From NCBI GenBank assembly GCA_040752895.1, contig JBFMHN010000005.1, positions 62,001 to 126,000 of the forward strand: DNA of 64,000 bases, given 5' to 3'. The notes under the pieces are model-generated. The model searched no databases, had not been told where the DNA came from, and saw only the letters and a program-made list of their open reading frames with translations. Below are positions 1-8,627 of the stretch, piece after piece (positions within the stretch are counted from its first letter, which is position 1; every line of letters starts with the position of its first letter). The position numbers and the translations under genes are program-made. The DNA comes from Pseudomonadota bacterium (lineage in GTDB: Bacteria > Pseudomonadota > Alphaproteobacteria > GCA-2746255).

Positions 1-2638
1 TGATCGAGCCTTCGCTGATTTTCTGAAGACGATAGTATTCTAGCCGGACTTCGTCATCGAATTGGTAGGACGGGCCGCTATCGCGCCTGGGCAGCTTGGA
101 AGCCAGGTGGCGAAGGAACACGTAGAGGCGTTCTAGATCGGAATCCTGATAGGGAATTATCTGGCTCAGGAAACCATAAAGGCTGCCGAACGCCAGCATC
201 TTTCCGCGCCACAACTCCGCTTCGTCCGGAGCTGAGCTCTGCAGATCCTTGAAGCGAGCAACAGCTGGATCTAGGGCAGCGTTCATCAGCTGATGATCGG
301 ATGAACTCTGGCGCTGTTTCGGCTTGAAATAGACTGAACAGAACTTTTCCACATCGACGGCTTCGTAGACGCCGTCTGCATCCAGCTCGCTCTTGATTTG
401 ATACATCCGCGCGGGGTCGACCTCATCGCCGATCTCCGCGCCCTCGAAGTAGGTCTTGAATGCTTCGCGGATTTCGTCTCGATCGTTGACGAAATCCAGA
501 ACGAACGTGTCCTCCTTCAACGGGTGGATTCGATTGAGGCGCGATAGAGTCTGGACTGCCTGAATGCCTGCCAGTCTTCGATCTACATACATTGTATGAA
601 GGAGCGGCTGATCAAAGCCGGTCTGATACTTCTCGGCAACCAGAAGGACCTGATACTCCTGCGTGGCAAAAATTTCCGGGAGCTCCTTCTCACGCACCCC
701 AAGGTTCATGCCCTCTTCGGTGTAAGTCACGTCTTCAAGTTTGTCGTCCGTCACAACGCCGGAGAACGCGACCAATGACTTGATCGCGTAACCCTTTTCC
801 TGAATGTAGCGGTCGAAACTCTGCTTATAGCGAACCGCCTCAAGGCGGGAGCCGGTTATCACCATGGCCTTCGCCCGGCCGCCAATCTTGTGCTGGGTGG
901 CGGCATGAAAATGCTCGACCATTACCTCGGTCTTCTGCGCGATGTTGTGAGGATGAAGCTTCAGGAAACGTGCTAGCGCGCGCGCCGCCTTTTTCCGCTG
1001 CACGTTCGGATCGTCTTCGCTCGCCTTGAGTAGCCGGAAATAGGTGGCGTACGTGGTGTAGTGCTTAAGCACGTCGAGGATGAAGCCTTCCTCGATCGCC
1101 TGGCGCATCGTGTAGCGGTGCGCGGGCTTGCCGTCCTGGCCGCCGAACACCTTGAGCGTCTTGTGCTTGGGTGTGGCGGTGAACGCGAAGAAGCTGAGAT
1201 TCGCCTGCCGGCCGCGTTTGGCCATCGAGCGATATAGCTCCTCCATGTCCGTCTCATCGTTCTCGGCCATGTACTTCGCGGCCTCTTCGCGCAGGCCCTG
1301 GCCACCGAGAACCTCCTTGAGATCGGTCGCCGTCTCGCCCCCTTGAGAGCTGTGGGCCTCATCGATAATGACCGCGCACCGCCTCGATTTCAGCGTGGCG
1401 CTTTCCGCATCGTTTCGCTCCTCCGCCATCTTCGCAAGCTGGCGGGAGACAAACGGGAACTTCTGCAGCGTTGTGATGATAATCGGAACGGCGCTCTGAA
1501 GGGCTTCGGCCAGCTGGCGCGAGTCTTCATCGATCTTTTGCACGACCCCATGCTTGTGTTCAAACTGGTAGATCGTGTCCTGCAGCTGCTTGTCGAGCAC
1601 CACGCGATCGGTGATCACGATGACGCTGTCGAATACCCTCTCGTTGTTCGCATCGTGGAGCGAGGCTAGTCGGTGCGTCAGCCAGCCTATCGTGTTGCTC
1701 TTTCCGCTGCCGGCCGAATGCTCGATCAGGTAGTTGTTGCCGACACCATCCCGCCGTGCCTGATCGACAAGAACGCGAACCGCCTCCAGCTGATGGAAAC
1801 GCGGGAAAATCAAGGTCTCCTTCTTGACCTTTCTTCCCTGATCGTCCCGCTTCTCGTCGATCTGCATATGGATAAATCGCGCAAGCAGATCGAGCAGGCT
1901 GTCCCGCTGCAGCACCTCCTCCCAGAGATAAGCGGTGCGATAGCTCCGCCCCTTGGCGTCGGGTGGGTTGCCTGCGCCACCGTCGCACCCGCGATTGAAA
2001 GGCAGAAAATGGGTCGCCGACCCGGCGAGCCGCGTTGTCATAAACACGGATTCCGTATCGACGGCGAAATGGACGAGCATTCGCCGCTTGAACTCGAAGA
2101 TGGGTTCGCGCGGATCGCGGTCATTGCGATACTGGCGCAAGGCAGCTTCCACCGTCTGCCGCGTCATCGGATTTTTGAGTTCCAGGGATGCCACTGGAAT
2201 TCCATTGATGCTCAACACGACATCGAGCGACTTCTCGGAACCCTTGGAATAGTGCAGTTGCCTGGTGATCCCGACGCGGTTCGCCGCGTAGCGCGCCTCA
2301 AGCTCGGGATTGAGCGCGTGGGCGGCCTTGAAGAAGGCTACTCGAAGGGTCTTGCCATAGCATTTGAAACCGTGGCGCAGAGTCGCCAATGAGCCGTTCG
2401 CATCCATCCACTTGGTGAGATCTGTGATGATCTGTGCCCCGGTCTTTGCGCCGTGCAGCGCTTCGAGCGCCTTCCACTCTTTGGGTTGTGTCGCGCGAAT
2501 AAATCCCAGAACGGTTTCCGGAAAGATCGCCCTCTCGCGATCGAAACGTTCCTCAAGCTCGCGGACGTAGCCGTTGGACAGTAAGTGCGCTTCGATGACG
2601 GTCTCGAATGCGCCCTCCGAATGCCTGGCGTGGTTCAT
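1..2638 (-). CDS. hsdR: Type I restriction enzyme R subunit HsdR (C-terminus off the window)
   Basis: ATP-dependent translocase and endonuclease subunit of a type I restriction-modification complex, acting with HsdM and HsdS on unmodified DNA in the cytoplasm. Reading leftward from the ATG at 2638, about 879 codons stay open to the window edge. The N-terminal nuclease domain has the E-x-K element LELKNP near residue 153; the SF2 motor has Walker A SAGSGKS near 308, DEAH near 424 and FTATP near 485. The start overlaps the ptuB stop in an ATGA, so it is the last visible gene of the operon phd-hsdM-hsdS-ptuA-ptuB-hsdR. The C-terminus lies beyond base 1. No internal break is seen, so it is probably functional. 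Confidence 0.95.
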   Translation of the reverse strand, partial: MNHARHSEGAFETVIEAHLLSNGYVRELEERFDRERAIFPETVLGFIRATQPKEWKALEALHGAKTGAQIITDLTKWMDANGSLATLRHGFKCYGKTLRVAFFKAAHALNPELEARYAANRVGITRQLHYSKGSEKSLDVVLSINGIPVASLELKNPMTRQTVEAALRQYRNDRDPREPIFEFKRRMLVHFAVDTESVFMTTRLAGSATHFLPFNRGCDGGAGNPPDAKGRSYRTAYLWEEVLQRDSLLDLLARFIHMQIDEKRDDQGRKVKKETLIFPRFHQLEAVRVLVDQARRDGVGNNYLIEHSAGSGKSNTIGWLTHRLASLHDANNERVFDSVIVITDRVVLDKQLQDTIYQFEHKHGVVQKIDEDSRQLAEALQSAVPIIITTLQKFPFVSRQLAKMAEERNDAESATLKSRRCAVIIDEAHSSQGGETATDLKEVLGGQGLREEAAKYMAENDETDMEELYRSMAKRGRQANLSFFAFTATPKHKTLKVFGGQDGKPAHRYTMRQAIEEGFILDVLKHYTTYATYFRLLKASEDDPNVQRKKAARALARFLKLHPHNIAQKTEVMVEHFHAATQHKIGGRAKAMVITGSRLEAVRYKQSFDRYIQEKGYAIKSLVAFSGVVTDDKLEDVTYTEEGMNLGVREKELPEIFATQEYQVLLVAEKYQTGFDQPLLHTMYVDRRLAGIQAVQTLSRLNRIHPLKEDTFVLDFVNDRDEIREAFKTYFEGAEIGDEVDPARMYQIKSELDADGVYEAVDVEKFCSVYFKPKQRQSSSDHQLMNAALDPAVARFKDLQSSAPDEAELWRGKMLAFGSLYGFLSQIIPYQDSDLERLYVFLRHLASKLPRRDSGPSYQFDDEVRLEYYRLQKISEGSI

Positions 2639-3339
2639 GCCCGCCTCCTTCCGTCACGAATTTTCTCGATGCGCTGGATCTGCCGTTCCAGCGCCTGCAC
2701 CAAGACAAATGAAAAGGGTTCAAGCGGTCCGGCCTGATCTTCGGCTTGCTCCAGGGCGCGGAGGCGACGTCGCGCATTTCCCACGTCGATTGACGCCGGC
2801 CCCTTGCCACGGATCTGCAGCGTGGCATCGATTACTGCCTTGCGAAGTTGGACCAGTGAGGGGTCGTTGAGACCCAACCGCTCTATGGTTTCACTTGCTG
2901 CTGCATCCCCCGCCTGCGCTGGAGCGATCTCGCCCTTCAGGTTGAAGGCGAATCGGGAGCCGCATCCCCCCGATAGAGGCGATACGAACAAGTATTCGTC
3001 GGGTATCGGCGGCCAGCTATCCTTCTTGTGCGCACCATAGGGCAGGCGTGGCGTGTTCGGCGCGGGAACCCCCGCTACGAGATTTCTGTAATCAACGTCC
3101 TCGCCTGGCCCGCAATGGCATTGGGGACGAAGGTGCTCGATATGACAGGTGCTGCTTTCGATCCGGCGTCCGGTGTAGGCACAAAGGCCGCGCTGTTCGG
3201 CAACCAGAGCAGTCCGAATCTCGTCGCGGTGCGCCGCAGACAAAGAGGCATAGCAGTAGTTTGGAAGGGCACGATTCGCGGCCTTCCATGCCGTCATCAC
3301 ACCCGGCTCCGCGCCCTTATTGATCTGCCGCATCGCCAA
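2635..3339 (-). CDS. ptuB: HNH endonuclease, PtuB-like (TIGR02646 family)
   Basis: A 234-residue protein with the His-Asn-His nuclease core of the TIGR02646/PtuB family, the nuclease partner in Septu systems and in retron Ec78. Visible motifs are LCAYTGRRI, CHIEHLRPQ and a following DYRNLV, a spacing typical of that family; the second Cys of the usual CAYC is Thr here. It overlaps ptuA by 23 bases and its TGA overlaps the hsdR ATG. It presumably cuts nucleic acid when released or activated by the PtuA ATPase. Placement between hsdS and hsdR is unusual. Family assignment is by motif and by pairing with the ATPase; substrate is unknown. Confidence 0.8.
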   Translation of the reverse strand: MAMRQINKGAEPGVMTAWKAANRALPNYCYASLSAAHRDEIRTALVAEQRGLCAYTGRRIESSTCHIEHLRPQCHCGPGEDVDYRNLVAGVPAPNTPRLPYGAHKKDSWPPIPDEYLFVSPLSGGCGSRFAFNLKGEIAPAQAGDAAASETIERLGLNDPSLVQLRKAVIDATLQIRGKGPASIDVGNARRRLRALEQAEDQAGPLEPFSFVLVQALERQIQRIEKIRDGRRRA

Positions 3340-4594
3340 GCGCCTCGAGATTGTTGATTGTCGCCTCGAGGGCTACGACGGTCGGATCATCACCGTGAAT
3401 CAGTTCTCTCAACCGCGCCAAACCAGCCCGGGCGCTCTTCAGGTCGCCGTCATCGAGCGCGGTTTCGATATGGTCGATCGCCTCGCGAACCGGCTTGGCG
3501 CGCGAGGGGGTTCCCATGATCTGCTCAAGAATCGCGTTGGTATCGAGCCCGAACGCCTGTCCGCATCGATTTGCGACGATGCGTTCGCCATCGGACTGTA
3601 GCAGTAGAATCCGTTCCGGTTGCGTTTCCCCGATGATCTGCGGTGAATGCGTGGTGGCGATGAACTGACACTTGGGAAATGTACTGGTCAACAAGCTGCC
3701 GATTTGGCGCTGCCACTGCGGATGCATGTGCATGTCGAGCTCATCGATCAGCACGATGGCCGCCCCGTCCTTTACAGGATCGTCCAGGTCGGGGTTCGCC
3801 TGCGACAGCCTTCGCGCCAGATCGAGCACCAGGGCGAGCAAACCGCGTTCGCCGTCTGACAGCTGGCGAACATCGAGTGTCAGCCCCTGCTTCTCGATCA
3901 AGAGGGTTGGTCGCCCTTCAGCTTCAGCCCGCAGCCCATCGCACTCCGGCAGGAAGCTCCTAGCGGCGGTTCGCAGGGCGTCGAGGTGATGACCGGCTCG
4001 TGGAAACTCCGCCGATAGCGACCCCTGTGCATGCATCCAGGACGCAAGTTCCGCAAGCCGGAGCGGACGTGCCACAAGGGCGTCGGCGAACGCCGCAGCC
4101 TGCCCACCGCTCGCTCTCCCGGACTTCGGCTGCTCGTCGGAAATCAGCGACCGACGCGTCGCAAAGTAAACCCCTATCGGTTGGCGCCGCGCGCTCTTCA
4201 AGGCTTTTGCGGCCTTGCCGGGTCCGGGCGTCATGCTCTCGCGATCGGGCGTGGCCAACGTCTGTTCCCGGACCACACCCGGCTTGTGGCCAATACTCTG
4301 TTCACGCTGCTTATGGACGAGGAGATTCTGCGCAGTGCCATCGAACTCCAGATGGAGGTCCACCGTGAGGGCAGAGCGGCCGACCCGAATATCGTCGATC
4401 GTGAATGGCTCGGGGCGTGCTCTGCTGGCCGTGAACTTGGGAAGCACCCGCGACAGGGCGATGCGCAGCGTCTCAAGAACGGTGGTTTTGCCGACACCGT
4501 TGACGCCGACGAGCAACGTCAAGGCCGGATCGAACTCGAACGCCGCCTGCTCGAAGGCGCGAAGACCGGCGACATCAAGGCGCGTGATCTTCAT
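3317..4594 (-). CDS. ptuA: RecF/SMC-like AAA ATPase, PtuA-like
   Basis: A 425-residue ABC-type ATPase of the RecF/OLD-like AAA_21/AAA_23 group. It has Walker A GVNGVGKTT (Lys36), the ABC signature LSDGERG near residue 247, Walker B IVLIDELD near 280 and the switch His in ATTHSPQ near 313. An ATPase of this size directly followed by an HNH gene is the Septu (PtuAB) arrangement. The ATG at 4594 overlaps the hsdS stop (ATGA) and begins MKITRLDVAG, the usual start of the family; the reading frame is open further upstream but that part lies inside hsdS. It likely senses or holds the complex and controls PtuB. A role in anti-phage defence is inferred from family and context. Confidence 0.8.
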   Translation of the reverse strand: MKITRLDVAGLRAFEQAAFEFDPALTLLVGVNGVGKTTVLETLRIALSRVLPKFTASRARPEPFTIDDIRVGRSALTVDLHLEFDGTAQNLLVHKQREQSIGHKPGVVREQTLATPDRESMTPGPGKAAKALKSARRQPIGVYFATRRSLISDEQPKSGRASGGQAAAFADALVARPLRLAELASWMHAQGSLSAEFPRAGHHLDALRTAARSFLPECDGLRAEAEGRPTLLIEKQGLTLDVRQLSDGERGLLALVLDLARRLSQANPDLDDPVKDGAAIVLIDELDMHMHPQWQRQIGSLLTSTFPKCQFIATTHSPQIIGETQPERILLLQSDGERIVANRCGQAFGLDTNAILEQIMGTPSRAKPVREAIDHIETALDDGDLKSARAGLARLRELIHGDDPTVVALEATINNLEALGDAADQ

Positions 4595-5880
4595 GCAGCC
4601 TCCGGGATTGCGATCTGGCCTGTGACGGCCGCAGCAATAAGCGCTCCCCGGCGCTCCTTCAGCAGGGTGATGGAATGCTCGGTGGCGGCGCGAAGGCGGT
4701 CGATCTTCGCGGTTTCGGCGGCGATGTGGCGGACGATCTCGTGCTGCTCCCCGATCGGCGGCACAGGCCAATAGGTCTGAAAGAAACCCTCCGGATAGAG
4801 CCTCAGGCGCGACGACCAGACGCCTTTGGAGTAGCGCGTAACCTCCTGAGCAAAGACCGGGATGCGCACAAGGGCGTCGACGTAGTCGGGTATGAGGCGA
4901 GGGCCTGGCGTGTAGACATTGTAGGCTGGGCTTACGATGCCATCGACGCGGGCGGTGCCCATGGCCCCCATCCACGCCCAGAGGGTATTGATGACAAGGT
5001 CACCAGCAAAGCATAGCTTGTAGCCGGCTGTCGTCTCCGCCTCGAACATGTTGACGTCTTTCTCGGACCGCGGCGTGACGCCCGTCAAATGAGAGACGGT
5101 CAGCATCTCCTCTTCGCCGGTTTCCGAGCGTTCGTCGCGCTCCTGGAACAGCCAACGGGACCGTTCCAACTCCCAATGCGCGGGGATGTCGCCGAGCCAG
5201 TCGATGCCGGAGGCGCGCAGCGGGGCGGCGGGGTTCAGCCCGCGCATGACCGCCTCGGCTATGACGGCTCGCCGCTTTTCGGCCAAGAGATCGAGCAGCC
5301 GCTGCTTGGCCGCGATCAGTGTGTCGATGCCCGCGGTTTCGCGGTCGAGGTAATGAGCGATCGCCTGCTGAATGGATGTAGGCGGCACGGGCAGAGCCAT
5401 CGAACCGATAGCATTTTTCGGGATGCCAAAGCGGGTAATACCATTGGCGGCAAGCTCCAGCTGGATCCGCAAGGTCTTGGATTGCAAACAGCGGAGGAGA
5501 AAGGCCCCTATCAGTTTCTCACGATGCGGACGGATCATGGCCAGGTGATAGCCGCACACCAGGTCGTCCGCCGCCTCGGTCACCAAAGCCGGAATGGCGA
5601 TGTCGTCCCAGGCCTCCGAATCCTTGGTGATAACCACATCATCAACGAACAGGCGAAACTTCTCGATCTCTGCCTCGGATGCTGTCCCCGCCATAAATTC
5701 CAATCCGAGATGGATCATCTCGTTGTTGTAGACGTCTGTGTAATTGCATAGGCGGACCGAAATTTCTTGGTTAGATACAATCTTGTCGACATTGCTGACG
5801 GCATAGTCTGCGACGGAACGAAGCGGTTGCACCGTCCAGTTCTTCGGGATTTTCGTACGCCAGGCGTCAAGACCGCTCAT
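4591..5880 (-). CDS. hsdS: Type I restriction-modification specificity subunit HsdS
   Basis: DNA-recognition subunit (429 residues) that directs HsdM and HsdR to a split target. It has two target-recognition domains, each followed by a conserved coiled-coil segment: KQRLLDLLAEKRRAVI near the middle and a matching TLLKERRGALIAAAVTGQI at the C-terminus. The usual length for two-domain HsdS is about 400-450 residues, so it is complete. It shares ATGA overlaps with hsdM upstream and ptuA downstream. The recognition sequence cannot be read from the protein. TRD sequences differ strongly between strains, so this gene alone sets the system specificity. Confidence 0.95.
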   Translation of the reverse strand: MSGLDAWRTKIPKNWTVQPLRSVADYAVSNVDKIVSNQEISVRLCNYTDVYNNEMIHLGLEFMAGTASEAEIEKFRLFVDDVVITKDSEAWDDIAIPALVTEAADDLVCGYHLAMIRPHREKLIGAFLLRCLQSKTLRIQLELAANGITRFGIPKNAIGSMALPVPPTSIQQAIAHYLDRETAGIDTLIAAKQRLLDLLAEKRRAVIAEAVMRGLNPAAPLRASGIDWLGDIPAHWELERSRWLFQERDERSETGEEEMLTVSHLTGVTPRSEKDVNMFEAETTAGYKLCFAGDLVINTLWAWMGAMGTARVDGIVSPAYNVYTPGPRLIPDYVDALVRIPVFAQEVTRYSKGVWSSRLRLYPEGFFQTYWPVPPIGEQHEIVRHIAAETAKIDRLRAATEHSITLLKERRGALIAAAVTGQIAIPEAA

Positions 5881-7889
5881 TCGGTCACCTCCCGCAGAAG
5901 CCGGAGGATTTCGTCTTCCGCTTTCTTCAGGTCCACATCGATCTCAGCCAGCTTGCGAGGCGGAGTGAACTTGTAAAAGTGCCGGTTGAAATTGATCTCG
6001 TAGCCGACCTTGTCCTTCGTTCGGTCCATCCAGGCGTCGGGGATGTGCGGAAGAACCTCGCGTTTGAAATAGGCGTCGATGTCTTCCTTGAGCGGCACGT
6101 TCTCGAAATCGCGAAGGTCGGGATCGGGCTCGAAGCCCTCGCTCCGTCCGCCCTTTTCGACCGGCTCGGCCGCGGGGTCCTTCGCCGTGAACACTGAGCG
6201 GAACAGCTTTTCTTCCGGCGCCTTCCAGCGCGACCCGCGTTTCTTGAGCAGCTTCCCGATGCTTGCTGAGACGGAATTCCAGTCGAGCTTCGGCTCGCGA
6301 CCAAGCGCCTTGTCGATGGCCTGAATATCGTCGAGCAGATGAGGCGCGGCATCGAGGAATCGCGCCTTGTCCTCCACCGACATCCGGTACCGCAATCTCA
6401 GCGGCCGTTCGATGGTGACGCGCGTGTAGCCGAAATCGGCGTTGTCGAAGATTTTCGACCGTTCGCCCCGGGCGAACCGGCCATAGAGTTTGACGATATC
6501 GCCGATCTGATCCGGCTCGTCTGCGCGATCCTCGCCCTCGCGCGCCGGTCCCTCGCCAATCTTGCGACGCTTGTCGCCCTGGCTGCGCCGCATGGGGATC
6601 CAGATATCTCTGGCGTCAACCAGCTGGACCTTGCCCTTGCGCTCCTTCGCCTTCCGGTTCGTAACGATCCAGATGTAAGTGCCAATTCCGGTGTTGTAGA
6701 ACATCTGCTCCGGCAGGGCGACGATCGCTTCCAGCCAGTCGTTCTCGATGATCCACCGGCGGATTTCGCTTTCGCCGCCGCCGGCGCCGCCTGTGAACAA
6801 TGGCGATCCGCTGAAAACGATCGCGGCACGCGAGCCATGCTTGTGGTTTTTCGGGTCGACGTCCTCGAACTTCGAGATCATGTGCTGGAGAAACAGCAGC
6901 GAGCCATCGTTGACCCGGGGCAAGCCGGCTTTGAAACGGCTCTTCTCGCCGCCCTTTTCGTGCTCGCGGACAATCTCTTTCTGCTGCTTCTTCCAGTCCA
7001 CGCCGAAGGGTGGGTTGGCGATCAGGTAGTCGAACCGCTGCCCCTCGAACCGATCCTCCGTGAAGGTGTCGCCGAATTGGATGTTCTCGCCGCCTCCATT
7101 GTGGTCGACCTCCTTCATGAGCATGTCTGACGCCGCCGTCGCGAATGCCCGCTTGTTGTAGTCCTGCCCATAGACGTAGAGCTTCGCGGCGGCGTGGTGC
7201 TCGCGCATGTATCGCTGTGCTTCTGCAAGCATCCCGCCCGTGCCGCAGGCGGGATCAAGCATCCGCATCACGGTGCCGGGCTTGCTGAGCAGATCGTCCG
7301 CGTCCATGAAGAGGAGGTCGACCATCAGGTGGATCACTTCCCTCGGCGTGAAGTGATCGCCCGCCGTCTCGTTCGCCAGTTCATTGAAACGCCGGATGAG
7401 GTTTTCGAACACGAGGCCCATGTCCCGGTTCGGCACCTTGCTCGGATGCAGATCGACGTCGCAGAACTCGCTGACGACGAGATAGAGGATGTTGGCCTCG
7501 CGCATCCTCTCGATCTCGTTTCCGAACTCGAAGTATTCGAAGATGCGGCGGACGTTGGCGGAAAAGCCGTTGATATAGCTGGTCAGGTGTTTGTCGATGT
7601 TGTCCGGGTCGCCTTTGAGGCGCTGGAAGTCGAGGCCCGACCGGTTGTGGAACCGATGACCCGACGCCTTGTTCAGAATGCGGTCCAGAGCATCGTCAGC
7701 CAGCTTGCCGGTCTTTCGACGCTCGTACTCCGCCAGGACCTTTGCCTTCGTGTCAGCGAGGACGCAGTCGAACCGACGCAGAACGACAAGCGGCAGCATT
7801 ACGCGCTCATACTGCGGCGGTCGGTAGGGACCGCGAAGCAGGTCCGCGATCTGCCAGATCAGATTGGCGAGATCAGAATGGCTCGCCAT
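5877..7889 (-). CDS. hsdM: Type I restriction-modification methyltransferase HsdM
   Basis: N6-adenine methyltransferase subunit (670 residues) that protects host DNA and forms the core of the complex. The AdoMet motif DPACGTGGM lies near residue 211 and the catalytic NPPF in IANPPFGVDW near 290. The N-terminal helical domain is the HsdM_N type (LANLIWQIADLLRGPY). Length is at the long end for HsdM, with a charged C-terminal extension of about 150 residues. The start follows the phd-like stop after a single base and the stop overlaps hsdS. Expression is probably driven from upstream of the phd-like gene. Confidence 0.95.
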   Translation of the reverse strand: MASHSDLANLIWQIADLLRGPYRPPQYERVMLPLVVLRRFDCVLADTKAKVLAEYERRKTGKLADDALDRILNKASGHRFHNRSGLDFQRLKGDPDNIDKHLTSYINGFSANVRRIFEYFEFGNEIERMREANILYLVVSEFCDVDLHPSKVPNRDMGLVFENLIRRFNELANETAGDHFTPREVIHLMVDLLFMDADDLLSKPGTVMRMLDPACGTGGMLAEAQRYMREHHAAAKLYVYGQDYNKRAFATAASDMLMKEVDHNGGGENIQFGDTFTEDRFEGQRFDYLIANPPFGVDWKKQQKEIVREHEKGGEKSRFKAGLPRVNDGSLLFLQHMISKFEDVDPKNHKHGSRAAIVFSGSPLFTGGAGGGESEIRRWIIENDWLEAIVALPEQMFYNTGIGTYIWIVTNRKAKERKGKVQLVDARDIWIPMRRSQGDKRRKIGEGPAREGEDRADEPDQIGDIVKLYGRFARGERSKIFDNADFGYTRVTIERPLRLRYRMSVEDKARFLDAAPHLLDDIQAIDKALGREPKLDWNSVSASIGKLLKKRGSRWKAPEEKLFRSVFTAKDPAAEPVEKGGRSEGFEPDPDLRDFENVPLKEDIDAYFKREVLPHIPDAWMDRTKDKVGYEINFNRHFYKFTPPRKLAEIDVDLKKAEDEILRLLREVTE

Positions 7890-7890
7890 G

Positions 7891-8142
7891 TTAGATCACC
7901 TTTTTCGACGGCTTGCTGGACCGCTTCTGTTTCGACAGCAACTTCTTGTCCCCCTCAGGCTCTTTGAGCTTTGAAGCCGACAGCTTCGTGCCCGTCTTGC
8001 CGGAGAGGCGCTCATACTCTTCGACAGCGATAACCACGACGACGGATCGCCCATACTTTTCGATGGCGACGGGCTCGGCCCTTGCCAGATCGATCAGCCG
8101 GCCGAATCCGTTCTTGGCGTCGCGCGCCGACATGCGATGCAT
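7891..8142 (-). CDS. Phd/YefM-type antitoxin-like protein heading the hsd operon
   Basis: An 83-residue protein with the N-terminal Phd/YefM DNA-binding fold: MSARDAKNGFGRLIDLAR followed by EPVAIEKYGRSVVVVI. Members usually repress their own operon and neutralise a RelE or Doc toxin through a C-terminal tail. Here the tail is Lys/Ser-rich (KKLLSKQKRSSKPSKKVI) and no toxin gene follows; hsdM begins one base after the stop. The start at 8142 has a GGGGGTG ribosome site; 8133 is an alternative. A likely role is as repressor of the restriction-modification operon, which is inference. The family call is good, the function uncertain. Confidence 0.75.
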   Translation of the reverse strand: MHRMSARDAKNGFGRLIDLARAEPVAIEKYGRSVVVVIAVEEYERLSGKTGTKLSASKLKEPEGDKKLLSKQKRSSKPSKKVI

Positions 8143-8158
8143 GAATCACCCCCGACCA

Positions 8159-8179
8159 GTTGGAGCTACTTTAGCCAAC
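8159..8179. promoter_or_regulatory. Imperfect dyad upstream of the phd-hsd operon
   Basis: GTTGG-AG-CTA and TAGCCAAC form an imperfect inverted repeat 17 bases upstream of the phd-like start. Phd/YefM proteins bind short palindromes at their own promoters, so this is a candidate operator for the antitoxin-like protein and hence for the whole restriction operon. No clear -35/-10 pair was fixed. Confidence 0.4.
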
Positions 8180-8219
8180 AATCTGGCGGCTGGATAGGGC
8201 GGAAATCGAGCTCGGGAGG

Positions 8220-8627
8220 TCAGGAAAGGTCGATATAGCGCCTCTGCTTGGCCCATTCGGACGGAAGCGGCCCCAGAAGCGCGCCGAGCTGCAATCCAGC
8301 TGGCTGCCTCCCATCAAGGATCGCCTCAACGATGTCCGGGGCCAGCAGGGTCAGGCGCAGAACCCGGCACAGGTAGGACTGGTTGATCTTCTCCGCTTCG
8401 GCCAGTTCGGTCACCGAGGCGAATCGGCCGCTCTCCATGAGGCGCTTCCAGCGGTGGGCCCGGGCGATCGCCTTGATCATGGTGTTGTCGACGCGCGGGC
8501 GCGGCTGGCCCCAACATGCTCCGTCGGGCATCACCACCTGCTTGCGCCCGCCACGCTTCCGGAGGGTCAGAGGCACACGGACCGTCAGCGTGCGCCCGTG
8601 ATCGGTGGTGGCGTCACCGGCTCTCAT
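8220..8627 (-). CDS. Recombinase-associated putative DNA-binding protein
   Basis: A 135-residue protein that overlaps the recombinase stop by an ATGA and is the last gene of the cassette. The central part (HRWKRLMESGRFASVTELA, then EKINQSYLCRVLRLTLLAP) has the helix-turn-helix look of ParB/KorB-type DNA-binding segments, with a basic N-terminus. Small proteins of this type often follow serine recombinases in alphaproteobacterial islands. It may be an accessory or directionality factor for the recombinase, but that is inference; no enzyme motif is visible. Confidence 0.65.
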   Translation of the reverse strand: MRAGDATTDHGRTLTVRVPLTLRKRGGRKQVVMPDGACWGQPRPRVDNTMIKAIARAHRWKRLMESGRFASVTELAEAEKINQSYLCRVLRLTLLAPDIVEAILDGRQPAGLQLGALLGPLPSEWAKQRRYIDLS

